64,000 nt of DNA from Hyaloscypha bicolor E. Its lineage: Eukaryota > Ascomycota > Leotiomycetes > Helotiales > Hyaloscyphaceae. This document shows positions 11,200 to 21,027 of this stretch, one piece after another (the stretch's first letter is position 1; every line of letters starts with the position of its first letter). The stretch is taken from contig NW_020194525.1 of NCBI RefSeq assembly GCF_002865645.1, positions 62,001 to 126,000 of the forward strand, in the 5' to 3' direction. A model generated the notes under the pieces. It made no database searches and was not told the DNA's origin. It was given only the letters and a program-made list of their open reading frames with translations. A program made the position numbers and the translations under genes.

Positions 11200-11967
11200 T
11201 CATCTCTCCTTCCCTGGCAAAGCTCTCAGTAATCCTTCCAACAATCCCAGTCCAGCCCTTACCCCGTCCAGAACATGCACATTTCTTGCTTCTTCCTCTC
11301 CAAGTTCTTCCACAAGTGCATCTTCGACTACGCCGTCCAACCCCGCCATTCCAGCACATCCCAGGCAAATGACCTTCACGTCTCTCTTCTTCACCAGCCT
11401 CTTCGTAGCCTCCATCATCTTTCTTCTCACTTCTTCAGGGGGCGCGGTGTGAAGCTCGATTGCACTCAGTCCGGTTGTCTCGACACCTTTAAACTTCCCA
11501 CAACTTCTCGGCTCGTCCAGACCAAGAAACATTGTGACTCCCTCCGACAGAGCATTCTCCCAATGAGTTCCCGTACTGACTATTCCAAACATCGACCTCT
11601 TCTCCCGGAACCCAAGTGGTAGCAGAGACAACGCAGTTGAGATGCTTGCTTCAAAGATGCCAGTCACGTGCTGGTGAGAGGCAAGCTTTTCTCGCAGCAT
11701 TCCCACCAGGGGATGGACGCTATAGCAAGCCACCAGAAATGCATCGTATTGGGACAGTTCTGTTTCGAGATCTGAGAGGACGATTCCCGCGGAAGCCTCG
11801 GCGTCGTTCTCGTTGTTGATACTTGGTGGTCCTGAAGGCGCAGTATAGGTGCGGATCTCGGCCGAGAAAGGCAATCGGTGGTCGAGGCTGCTGATGAGTT
11901 GATCGAGGGAATCTGTCATGGACTCGGAGGAGTTGGGATTGATGACTAGAATCTTTTTACCAGCCAT
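11200..11967 (-). CDS. Asp/Glu/hydantoin racemase family protein (DCG1-like)
   Basis: A 255-residue intronless protein of the Asp/Glu/hydantoin racemase superfamily, the group that includes yeast DCG1 (linked to allantoin/nitrogen catabolism). It begins KILVINPNSSESMTDS, the family opening. It carries two cysteine regions at the expected sites: Cys81 in LVACYSVHPL and Cys201/Cys204 in CLGCAGMAGL, which in this fold act as paired acid-base residues. No signal peptide. The reaction is presumably racemisation or isomerisation of an amino acid or hydantoin; the substrate cannot be told from sequence. It is divergent from Arp2, with 276 nt between the starts. Confidence 0.88.
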   Translation of the reverse strand: MAGKKILVINPNSSESMTDSLDQLISSLDHRLPFSAEIRTYTAPSGPPSINNENDAEASAGIVLSDLETELSQYDAFLVACYSVHPLVGMLREKLASHQHVTGIFEASISTALSLLPLGFREKRSMFGIVSTGTHWENALSEGVTMFLGLDEPRSCGKFKGVETTGLSAIELHTAPPEEVRRKMMEATKRLVKKRDVKVICLGCAGMAGLDGVVEDALVEELGEEEARNVHVLDGVRAGLGLLEGLLRALPGKER

Positions 11968-12243
11968 AGCTGTGTTTATTTGAGATTGATGAGTTTATTG
12001 TGATCTTAAAAGGTCTTATAATTCTTTTATTGTTCACCATTGAATTAGGTTTCTGGACGTAAAAAAACTTGGCAGCCTCGTCGGCGGCCGCGGGAAAAGA
12101 GCGCCTCGCTACGGTTGCCTGTTCTGCCAACGTCGTCACCCAGACCCGTCAGCTTGGACCCCACCAACCTCCTCTCCTGAAGGACCACAACCCCTCCATC
12201 TCCAACGCATTACGACTTTCCACGACCTGCACGACCTGCAATC
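11968..12243. promoter_or_regulatory. Bidirectional promoter between racemase and Arp2 genes
   Basis: 276 nt between divergent start codons. The racemase side is AT-rich; the Arp2 side is pyrimidine-rich before its ATG, as is common for constitutive fungal genes. No specific operator seen. Confidence 0.45.
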
Positions 12244-13578
12244 ATGGCGGAACCTCCAATAGGTATGTTCACCAGTATCTCCAATCTGTAGCCGACTGCT
12301 AACGTCCATCCCACAGTCCTGGACGGAGGAACCGGTTTCCTCAAGGTTGGCTACGCTGCACAAGTATACGCCTGCTCCTCATCCATTCCCCGGCAGGCCA
12401 CTAATCTGACGTCCCTGCACAGAACTTCCCTGAATTCCAATACCCGTCCATTGTCGGTCGACCGATTCTGCGATCCGAAGAGAAGGGCAACGATGGCCTG
12501 GTTATCAAAGACATCATGTGCGGAGACGAAGCAGCAGCGGCGCGAACTATGCTGCAAGTGTCATACCCCATGGAGAATGGTATCGTGAAGAAATGGGACG
12601 ATATGCAACATCTATGGGATTATACTTTCTACGAGAAGATGAAGATTGATACCACGGGGCGCAAGATCCTGTTGACGGAGCCGCCCATGAACCCGCTGAA
12701 GAACAGAGAGCAGATGTGCCAGGTGATGTTTGAGAAATATCAGTTCGGCGGGGTGTACGTCGCAATCCAGGCTGTGCTGGCACTTTATGCGCAGGGTATT
12801 TCACCTTCATCTAGGCTTGTTGGGTCAATGCTGACTTGGAATAGGTCTCAGCTCGGGAGTTGTCGTTGATTCCGGAGATGGAGTTACCCACATTGTTCCC
12901 GTCTACGAATCGGTTGTCCTCAATCACCTCACCCGCCGTCTAGATGTCGCCGGGCGAGACGTGACACGCAACCTGATTGCGCTTCTCCTCCGCCGCGGAT
13001 ACGCCTTGAACCGCACAGCCGATTTCGAAACTGTGCGCCAAATCAAAGAGAAGCTTTGCTACGTTTCATACGATTTGGAGTTGGATCAAAGATTGAGCGA
13101 AGACACAACCGTTTTGGTTGAAAGCTACACCCTTCCAGATGGTCGTGTGATCCGAGTTGGCAGCGAGCGTTTCGAAGCCCCCGAATGTCTCTTCCAACCC
13201 CATCTCGTCGATGTCGAACAACCTGGTATCGCCGAGTTTCTATTCAATACTATCCAAGCTGCCGATGTCGATGTTCGGTCTTCGCTCTACAAAGCCATTG
13301 TTCTCTCGGGTGGAAGCAGCATGTATCCAGGCTTACCGTCACGGTTAGAGAAGGAGTTGAAGCAGTTGTGGCTGACGAAGGTGCTGGGCGGAAACCCAGA
13401 GAGATTGAATAAGTTCAAGGTTAGGATCGAGGATCCACCGCGGAGGCGGCATATGGTTTTCTTGGGGGGTGCTGTGCTGGCCAATATCATGGCCGACAAG
13501 GAGAATATGTGGATCACCAAGAAAGAATGGGAGGAGCAGGGAGCCACCAGGTCCTTAGAAAAGTTAGGTCCGAGGTAG
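12244..13578 (+). CDS. ARP2: Actin-related protein 2 (Arp2/3 complex)
   Basis: Subunit of the seven-protein Arp2/3 complex that nucleates branched actin at endocytic patches. Four exons: 12244-12262, 12317-12363, 12423-12795 and 12845-13578, with introns of 54, 59 and 49 nt, give 390 residues, the usual Arp2 length. Diagnostic segments are [65 protein letters not shown] and [19 protein letters not shown], that is, the actin-fold nucleotide-binding loops with the Arp2-specific spacing. The first exon codes only six complete residues and a split codon, so the short 5' exons were fixed by frame and the conserved N-terminus. Intact and certainly essential. Confidence 0.95.
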
Positions 13579-14382
13579 GAAAAGCCCTGTATTTCGTGGC
13601 AGACATTCATTCAATTGCTTTATAAATCGACGGCTTCTCTCCCTTTCTGCCTTGGTGACGCTCCGCTGGCCCTCCGGGGCCATTACCGTGGAGACGATCC
13701 TGTTTGGTTTGATGGAGGAAGACTTTTCTTCTTCCCGTTCCTGTTTGAAAGATTTGGCATGCGTCACTTGATGTTCTCCTTATTTGAGGCAAATATTCAT
13801 TAATTTGCCAGCTATGCTCTTGTTCTCCGCCTTCTCGGAAACGCTCAAAATCTTGCAATTCATAAGGCACCCATCTTGGACCCTCTTGGTAGCGAATAAT
13901 TGTACAACAAAATGACTGAGTTCTCACGACAGCTCTCGCCAGGGCACTCCGAAACTAGCAAATATTCCTGCAACAGAATGGCCAAGCTCTCGTGACAACT
14001 CTCGCGCAGCTCCCGCCAGAGCACTCCGACAGCTCTCCCACACTCCTTGCACTGCTCGCCTCGGCAACCCCCAACCATCAAATAACTCTGCAGAAGACTG
14101 ACTGATATCTCGCAGAGTCCTCCTCTCACTTCTCCAAACCATCAAATAACTCTGCAACACAACGATGGAGCGCGCACAGCTCTGGCCAAAGCTCTCAAGA
14201 CTATAAGGACATCTTCCCAGATCGCAACAGAAACAGAATAGGCATGCAATGCAACTCGTGAGCATAATTTCAGTACCTTTCGGAGGCGTCATGCTGACGA
14301 TATTCGTAATGGCCATCCACGTCTACCAGGGTACTCTAGAGTACTCTCGATGCAGGCACAAGGATGCTGCGTTCGTTTGTGG
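13579..14382. other. Intergenic with a degenerate tandem repeat
   Basis: No gene seen. From about 13890 to 14200 a phrase close to AAATAACTCTGCAACA recurs (near 13890, 13960, 14083 and 14143), each time followed by a C/T-rich block with CTCTCGC and CACTCCGA words: an old minisatellite-like array with 60-120 nt spacing. The long minus-strand frames across it are by-products of the repeat. Confidence 0.45.
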
Positions 14383-14683
14383 TTAACTACTCAAGATCTC
14401 CATAGTGAAGTCTTTGATCTCTTCAGGCGTGCATTCGTGGCCTCCTTGAGGTCTCTTCAGATGCGCACTCATCTCAGCATCTGTTCCAATCTCCTTGCCT
14501 GGTGCAGCTCTCACACAATCCTCGAAGGGACAGAGGCGTTTTCACCATACGAAGGCTTTCTTCTTCCCAGGGACGTACTTTGCGGCATCTTCCTTGCTCA
14601 ATTTGTGCGTGTATCCCACTCATACTCTACTCAACACTCATAGAGTATAGACTTAAATAATGTAACGGCTCTGGCTGGCATTT

Positions 14684-15070
14684 GTTGAAATTAGGGGCCT
14701 GAGGCCCCTAATAGGCTCAGTAAGCCCTGGAACCGAACGCCATGGGGCTGTGCACTAGCTTAATACCCTGTCCAGCTGGAATACCCTGTATAGCTGGAAT
14801 ACCCTGTATAGCTGGAATGCCCTATACAGCTGGAATACCCTGTATAGCCAGAATACCCTGTACAGCTGGAATACCCTGTATAGCTGGAATGCCCTATACA
14901 GCTGGAATACCCTGTATAGCTGGAATCGGTTCAGCTGGCATAGGGGTTTAGTGCATGTGATTTAGGGGGTTCAGGGCTACTTACCACTGTAGAACAGCAG
15001 TCAATTCAGTACGTTTTACTTGGTTTACATTACAAGCACGTGACCCTAGCTATTATTAAGCTAGTTCAAC
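14684..15070. mobile_element. Short inverted-terminal element with internal minisatellite, copy 1
   Basis: Ends GTTGAAATTAG and, inverted, GTTGAACTAG; a GGGGCCTGAGGCCCC hairpin lies next to the left end. Flanks GGCATTT and AGCATTA match at five of seven positions. A second copy in the opposite orientation lies at 37649-37996. No coding capacity. Confidence 0.55.
14763..14924 (+). repeat. 18-bp minisatellite, nine units
   Basis: Unit ATACCCTGTATAGCTGGA repeated nine times with a few substitutions (two units read ATGCCCTATACAGCTGGA). The array is in the short element at 14684-15070; the other copy of that element has only scattered cognate words. The open frame across it encodes Gly-Ile-Pro-Cys-Ile-Ala repeats and is not considered a gene. 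Confidence 0.9.
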
Positions 15071-17031
15071 AGCATTATATGGAGTAGGCTGTCACCTAAC
15101 TAGTTTCACCTGTCAGGCCAGGGTTTCAGTCGTTTTAGCCAGTACTTCTTCTCTTTTAGCACACACACACTCTCTCTTCTTCTCTTTAGCTTTGTATTCT
15201 ATAAGACAGGAAATAGGGACTTTTGCGCTCGTTCCAACTGCTCTAGCTCTGCCATTACAACTAACTTAAGTAATGAGCTACATACTTGCACATATTATAG
15301 TAAGAGAGTCTCTTACCTTAATTATTAGTTTTAAATTTACTTTAAAAGGTCTTAATATATTTTAAGAACAGGTAAAAATTAAAGTAAGCCGTATATTTTT
15401 CTCTTTTCTTTAATTTATTATTTAAAAGTTATAAAGAAAAGATAATAATAATAAAGAAAGCAAAGAAAGCCAATAAAGAAAAGAGCTATATAGTAATTAT
15501 AATATAAAGAGAAATATCTAATAAATTACTTACATAATATATTTCTTAAACTACTTATATATTTAACTCTATTTAACTCACGCTTAGTTGAGGAAGCCTT
15601 ATTTATACTCTACTAACTAATTAATGAGTATTGCTTAAGTAACTTAAGTAGTTTGAGTATTCCCTTGACACACTGCGTATAGTTCTCTCGTTTTCCGAAA
15701 CCTGTGGTTCGAGTGCAGTTGGGAACCTTGCAAAGCATGGAGGCATCCCAATCGGTGTTATGACAATGAAGTTTGTGGTCATGCCAGTCTTGCCCTTTTT
15801 GGTACCGCTTTCCATCGCTACAGCCAAGAGTGCACTGCCGAGCCTTGAAGTTGCGGTCTCGCTCGTGCCGATCTCTGTGGGAAGTGTCCTTGAAAGTCTC
15901 GGTACACTCCATATTTTTCTGGCATTTGTAGATTGCTGCCTTCGGGGGTTTGTCTGGAGAGATCTTCCAGTTTCTCGTGTGATCACCAGTCTCCTCAGAA
16001 GCCTCGGAGTGCTGTAATCGCAGCCAGAGGTCTCGTTGTGACGGTAGAACGGGAAGCGCGACGAGAAAACTTTGCTTTTGCGAATGGCTACCCAGGTGCT
16101 AGCAAGCTCTCAAACTTCTCTTGACCACGGTCTGCTGCGGTGTCATTTCTATGACATTGATTCTCATGAATCTCTTGACAAGATAGATGGCGTTTTCAGC
16201 CTCGTCTTCACTGAGCTGCGCAGCGTCGTCTCCGTTATAGTCAGAGGTCATCCCCTTAGTGGAAATGGACGGCGTTGATTTAGCCGCAACTTCTGTTAGC
16301 TAAGCTGTGCGCTCGGAAGTGCTGAGTATGATAGAGTCCGCTTTGCTGGACGAAGTTGTGCCAAGAATTTGATGGGTGTCTGATCGAGCAGTAAGCGATG
16401 TTCCAGAGGGCTTGTCACGGGCTTGATGGTACTTACTAGGTTTCTGAGGTGCGGAGACTGATCTAGCTTCCTCGTTCTTCATCACTTGTCGCCACGCCTT
16501 CCTAACGTAAACTGTGGCTCTCCTCTTGGCCAAACGGTCTGGCGGGTCCAAGCTCCGACTCTCGCAGAAACCGGATAGCTCTGCAGCTGTCCTTGACTTC
16601 GGAGTAACATGTGTATTTCCGATTATTGAGCACGAGTGCGAATCCAAGAGCTCTCTGCTGGTAGACCCCAAGTCGAGACATTACCACCCCCACCGTACAT
16701 CTCAGTGACATTCTTGGTGAACGATGCCATTGTGTGTCTAACGGAAGGTTCTAATTTAGCTGAGGCATTGCCACGAAGAAGATTGATGAGATAGGAAGAC
16801 TGATGAGACAGATCCGCCACTGAATTACGACGGAGATCTTCAGGCGTGGTCTTCACTCCGAGTCGAGCTTTCAAGCTCATCGCATGCATGCTGTGCCGAG
16901 TTTGGCTAGTGGTAACAGCAGGATTGTCGAGATCTAGAAAGCTGCATCGTCCAGGAACGGTGCTTGGAATGATAGGTTGTCCGAAGTCGTCCACTGAGCC
17001 GTCCTGTCCGCACAACCCAGAGACAGCACTA

Positions 17032-17462
17032 CAGTAAAACCTCGCTATAAGGATACTCGCTATAAGGATACTACCTTAGGATCCCAATAAAAATTAGCCC
17101 TGAGCTAAGGATATCCTCACTATAAGGATTATCCTTATGATTCTTTATCCCAGCCCTAATTTTTTGGTGTATTATCCTTATAATCGTGCACGTGATAGGC
17201 TAATTTACCGCTCCTGTCAGGCCTTCAGGCACAAGTAAAACCGCATTCTAAGCATTAATCTCACTGCTCCAGAGCCTTTACAGCCTATCACCCACCCACC
17301 CACTGATCCTATGCCCCCCCACCGATTCTATGGCTCCCCAACAGCCTAAAAAGAGACGCAGGGCGATAAAAATATTTGCACGTGATCCTCGATATAAGGA
17401 TACCTCGCATTATCCTTAGTTTTTGGGGCCAATTTCGGTATCCTTAGAGCGTGGTTTTACTG
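17032..17462. mobile_element. pogo/Fot1-type (Tc1-mariner) MITE inside the recombinase-like pseudogene
   Basis: Terminal inverted repeats CAGTAAAACCTCGCTATAAG and CAGTAAAACCACGCTCTAAG; flanks TA on the left and CA on the right (a TA target duplication with one change). CTATAAGGATA-type subterminal repeats near both ends. 431 bp, no coding capacity. It sits between IRIA and the GQPIIPS region of the broken gene. Confidence 0.75.
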
Positions 17463-18003
17463 CAATGCGAATCGCGTGGACAAAAAGCAACTTCACGGCA
17501 CAAACACTGTTGTGGGCCTTTTCATTCAAGGTGTCTACCCTTAAGTGTCGGCCCTCGTTCTCCATATCCTTACGCATGATGTTAGCACATTCATGTCCGA
17601 AATGGGTGCTACCGATTTGTACTTGGAGAATTTGACAAAGCATAGGCAAACGTTCATCACCAAATGCTCATCTTGCTGTCCTCCAGCGTATTGTACAGTT
17701 AGGTCTGCGAACGTGATGCCTCTCATCCCTTTGTAAAGCGGAGCGGACAATAGCGCCGCCGCGCGTGGCAAAGGCAGAGGCCAGGACGATGCTGAGGAAC
17801 TTCGAGAGATACGTGTCCCAGGAGAGAACTTCATCTGTCAGGCCTACCAAGAACCATGCGTTGGCGACTGCGAGCACAGTCTAGAAGCCCACACGGTTGT
17901 ACTTTCTCCATTTCCTTAGCCCCTCTGTCACGAGCCAATTCAGAAGGGACTCGATATTGATACTATTGTGAGCTGTCATCTTGAGGTCTGTGTATCTGCC
18001 AGA

Positions 18004-18580
18004 CAGTGTATCAAATGAGTAGAGTAGAGTAGAGTAGAGTAGTGGGTCCTACTCATACTCTACTCAGCCAAAAGATGTCCTACTTATGCTCTACTCAATA
18101 CTCATTGAGTATATACTTAAGTAACTTAAGTAGTGAGTCACGTGCAAGCACGTATCCTTATAAGGGAGTCCCCCGACTTATTTATTAGCTTTAAATTTAC
18201 TTTAAAAGGTTATATTATATTTAAGAGTAAGTAGAAGTCAAAATAAGTCCCATATATTCCCTTTCTCTTTGACTTATTATTTAGAAGTCAAAATAACACG
18301 TGATTACTATATGAATTTTCACTAGTATTAGAGGAATTTTAAGTAGTAAAAAAGATAATAAATGTAGAGAAAGATAATAAAGAAAAGAATTAAACAGTAT
18401 TAATAATATAAAAAGAGATATTTAATAAAATAAACCACGTAATGAGTAGTTAAACTACTTAAGTAGCCTACTCTACTTTACTTAAGCTTAGTTATAGAGG
18501 GGCTACTTATACTTTACTCAATACTCAATAAGTATATACTTAAGTAATTTAAGTAGTTTGAGTATTCCTTTGACACACCG
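18004..18580. mobile_element. hAT-type MITE, copy 2, with perfect target duplication
   Basis: Ends CAGTGTATCAAA and, inverted, CGGTGTGTCAAA. The 8-bp direct repeats CTGCCAGA at 17996-18003 and 18581-18588 are exact, as expected for hAT insertion. Five GAGTA pentamers follow the left end. 577 bp, very AT-rich, no coding capacity. Removing it keeps the pseudogene's frame open across the junction (VVLSGRYTDLK). Confidence 0.82.
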
Positions 18581-18705
18581 CTGCCAGAGAGGACCACGGA
18601 ACAACAACGCAGAACGTTGCCGACGACAATGAAAGTTGAGAGGAGGCGGAAGAAAGTTGCAAGAACGTGACGCAAAAACTCACTAAGCGAAAGGGGATGC
18701 AACAA

Positions 18706-19142
18706 GGGACAGGTGTGTCGGGGAAATCGCCATAGGCCGTTCCTGCCTTACAGTCCCAAAAGATGCGCTGCAACGGAGCAGAACAGCTTGAAATGATGCA
18801 ACTTGGCAGCGCCAAGTATCCGAGATGTCGGCAGGCATGGCGGACGTCAACTGGCTGGGACGATCTTGCCGTGGAGAGAAGAAAGTCTGGCTGAAAGTAA
18901 AGGAATCTCTACGTTACAAGAATTTTGGGAAAGCTACCTACAGAGGGCGTAGAGAAGGGGCTCATCTCTCCTCAGTATTCTGAAATCGATGGCATACAGT
19001 CTCGCAACGCATACACCCACTAGTGCACGCACTTGATGCTTGCAAACGTAAAAGAAGGGATTGAATTTCGGGGCTGAGGGGCAGATACCAAGTCACACTT
19101 ATACAAACATAGCTGGCAGGCATTTTCTAACCTTATATCTCT
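18706..19142. other. Intergenic, no gene seen
   Basis: May contain the start of the recombinase-like pseudogene, but I could not recognise it. Confidence 0.4.
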
Positions 19143-19685
19143 TTATTCCTGCCCTGTCCATGTCCTGCCATGTGCTTCTTCCCAATCCCCCCCATCTTTC
19201 CCACCATTTGCAATTGGTATGGATATCCCTAAACATCTCTTTCTCGCTAGCCGCAATGTGCTATTGCTCATCCAATGATATGAATTATGCAGAGCAGTAA
19301 ATATCATTACAAACCTACCTCGCTCCTGGTTCATACTCTCCGATTTCATCAACACGAACAGGAAGTTCGCCAAGTAATTGACAGCAAAATGCGATTCGAA
19401 TTCATCCACTGTTATTACCTTGCCTTCGACATGCTGCACTGCTGAGTTGAGGACTAATGTCTGTATTGGCGGAATCTCTCCGGATGAAACCCGTTTATTG
19501 AGCCAGGCAGCAGCAACAGGAACGCTGTCCAATGTACTGGGATCGACGGTGAGAAGTTTGTAATGTGATCGGTGTGTGGAGGACAGGATATTTGGGATAT
19601 TTTGAGCAGTGGATGGGTCTCGAACTGCATAGATGCCGTAGGAGGACTGCTTGACGAGTTGAGAGACAAAGGCATTTCCAAGATG
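19143..19685 (-). pseudogene. Short-chain dehydrogenase/reductase fragment
   Basis: Minus-strand frame from about 19685: LGNAFVSQLVKQSSYGIYAV, a Rossmann-type segment, then LLTVDPSTLDSV, IQTLVLNSAVQ (the NAG-like strand of SDRs), and DEFESHFAVNYLANFLFVLM, the typical helix before the catalytic strand. A GTAGGT donor near 19312 and a TTTAG acceptor join it to a tail that is not SDR-like. The glycine-rich start and the YxxxK catalytic pair are both missing, so it is a truncated, probably non-functional copy. No start codon could be placed. Confidence 0.5.
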
Positions 19686-20105
19686 CTACAAGAAGTATGT
19701 ACAAGCGCGAGGATTCCGTCAGAATTTGAGAGGCTCGGGAAAAGAGACGCTCTTATATCAGAGGGTACGAGAACTGTGCGGTTGTTGACACTGGACTTGG
19801 ATCACCGATCCTCAGATCGACAACAAGTAAGTGCACCGATGTCCACGGGTCTCTCTCACCGTTAAATCCACTCCAGACAGTGGGCCGGTTAATGGTGCTG
19901 TCTCGAATGCCTTCTCACAGGTTCAAACGCCCCTCTGTGCGTCCACATCGATTCCGATTTCCCCACAGAATCCACGGCATATACAATCAATCGGACTGTC
20001 GAGTTTGGACTTTCGGGGGGGGGTATCGCAGAGTCTCGAAATGGTGTTTTTGCCCTCGAATTCCTGCATTGCCAAAGTATGTACACGCGCTACGCAAGCC
20101 ACCTT
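19686..20105. other. Intergenic, no gene seen
   Basis: Upstream remnant of the SDR fragment may lie at 19686-19740. The rest is the 3' flank of the NDUFB7 gene. Nothing else recognised. Confidence 0.4.
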
Positions 20106-20513
20106 CTAATTGCTTCTCTCTCCCCCTTTCGCTGCCCTCAACTCGTCCATCTTCGCAACTCGCTTCTTGAATTCCTCGTACTGGCACTTCTCGTAACTAT
20201 GTCTCTCTGTCTGCGATCCCCAAAGTATTAGCCAATCTGTCGCGGATCATCTCCCCGGCATGCCCCCGACAAGTACCAACGCACCTCGCACTTCCACGGC
20301 AAGTAGTATTCTTCGTATCGACATCGATTGAGCGGTATGAGGAGGTTTGCACAGCTGTCGCGGTATGCCAGGGGTAGTCTGGCTTCACTCATGGCTTCTC
20401 GAGTTGCAGCTGCAAAGGTTAGCACGGCCGAGGGAAAAGCTTCGGAGGTACGTACGAGCTGGTTTCGAGTCGCCGAGGCCAACGGCAGATTTGACAGCTT
20501 CGGTGACGGTCAT
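20106..20513 (-). CDS. NADH:ubiquinone oxidoreductase subunit B18 (NDUFB7), complex I
   Basis: Small accessory subunit of mitochondrial complex I, on the intermembrane-space side. Three exons: 20456-20513, 20285-20409 and 20106-20210, with introns of 46 nt (GTACGT-CAG) and 74 nt (GTGCGT-CAG), encode 95 residues. The spliced protein has LPLAYRDSCANLLIPLNRCR, then EEYYLPWKCE, then TERHSYEKCQYEEFKKRV. The cysteines form two CX9C pairs (DSC-9-NRC and WKC-9-EKC), the CHCH signature of this subunit imported by the Mia40 route. The ATG at 20513 is preferred over upstream in-frame ATGs because family members start close to the ATREAM motif. The gene is easily missed because each exon is short. It is divergent from the regulator at 21028. 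Confidence 0.88.
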
Positions 20514-21027
20514 AATGGCGATTGAAGTGATGTGGGGTGGGGAGGCTGCGAGCTTGAGGTCGGCTCCCTGTGCAAGCTTCAAGTCTGGCTGCTAGCGCAG
20601 TGGCTGACTCAGCATTTCAAATGGACAAAAAAAGCGGCACTGGATTCAATGTCCCAAGTCACACTGAGCGTTGTTGCAGATAGCTCCTCAACAAATGTTC
20701 GCACCGAGATATGGTACATTTAGAGTCCACGGCCTTCGAACATCCCTGAGTTCCAACCTATCAACTCCCAGCCACATCTACCTTTTAAAATGAAATGTAC
20801 AACTTCGACCGGGGACATCTAAATGAGTGCTGCTTTTTCTGGCCACCATAAATCCCATGAGGCGTGAATCTAGAGATCAGAGGAGCTGGATCTAGACAAT
20901 CTCATCCATCTCAAATTCCCCTATCTCCATTCAACAGCCATAAACTTCTGCAGGACCGATATCATCCACGGGGACTCCACTACCCGGTAAAACACTGGAA
21001 ATTTGATCCCCCAAGGCTGACGTGCCT
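20514..21027. promoter_or_regulatory. Divergent promoter between NDUFB7 and the Zn2Cys6 regulator
   Basis: About 514 nt between the two starts. No clear TATA box on either side; no operator recognised. Confidence 0.4.

Larger units (their letters stand above)
14661..15259. mobile_element. Solo LTR nested in the hAT-type MITE
   Basis: Begins TGTAACGG and ends CCATTACA, the TG...CA inverted ends usual for fungal LTRs. Flanked by AATAA (14656-14660) and ACTAA (15260-15264), a four-of-five target duplication. It interrupts sequence that is continuous in the MITE copy at 18004-18580. Without the further insert at 14684-15070 it is about 210 bp long. Confidence 0.55.
14611..15675. mobile_element. 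hAT-type MITE, copy 1, inside the recombinase-like pseudogene
   Basis: The right end reads, inverted, CAGTGTGTCAAGGGAATACT, close to the ends of the copy at 18004-18580. Internal sequence from about 15266 onward (AACTTAAGTAATGAG..., TTTAAATTTACTTTAAAAGG) matches that copy's 18122 onward. The left end is frayed: GTATCCC replaces the expected CAGTGTATC, and only CGT of a possible duplicated CGTATAGT is left. Removing the element joins the pseudogene's KRENYT and HKLSKED in frame. About half the length is a later insertion (14661-15259). Confidence 0.6.
14383..18705 (-). pseudogene. C2H2 zinc-finger/tyrosine-recombinase-like gene (Crypton or captain class), decayed and split by three insertions
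   Basis: One minus-strand gene can be followed through four pieces: 18705-18581 (tentative), 18003-17463, 17031-15676 and 14610-14383. The second has SKFLSIVLASAFATRGG and YKGMRGITFADLTV, like box I of tyrosine recombinases, and CAVKLLFVHAIR. The third begins with GQPIIPSTVPG, then has TPEDLRRNSVADL, a good match to box II (T-P-x-D-L-R-R), and TKNVTEMYGGG with the expected tyrosine. Later come Cys/His-rich segments (KCQKNMECTETFKD, HRDRHERD, MLCKVPNCTRTTGFGKREN), and the fourth piece has CPFEDCVRAAPGK. In-frame TAG near 17884, 16301 and 16102, TGA near 14554, and a frame change near 16680 kill it. Family assignment is by motif and memory; the C2H2 part is surer than the recombinase part. Confidence 0.5.

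Noticed and set aside
14742..14951. Open frame of Gly-Ile-Pro-Cys-Ile-Ala repeats
   Set aside because: It is the translation of an 18-bp minisatellite inside a transposable element.
15451..15560. Candidate CRISPR or other direct-repeat array in AT-rich DNA
   Set aside because: Only low-complexity A/T words (AAAGAAA, AATAATA); no regular repeat-spacer pattern, and the DNA is fungal.
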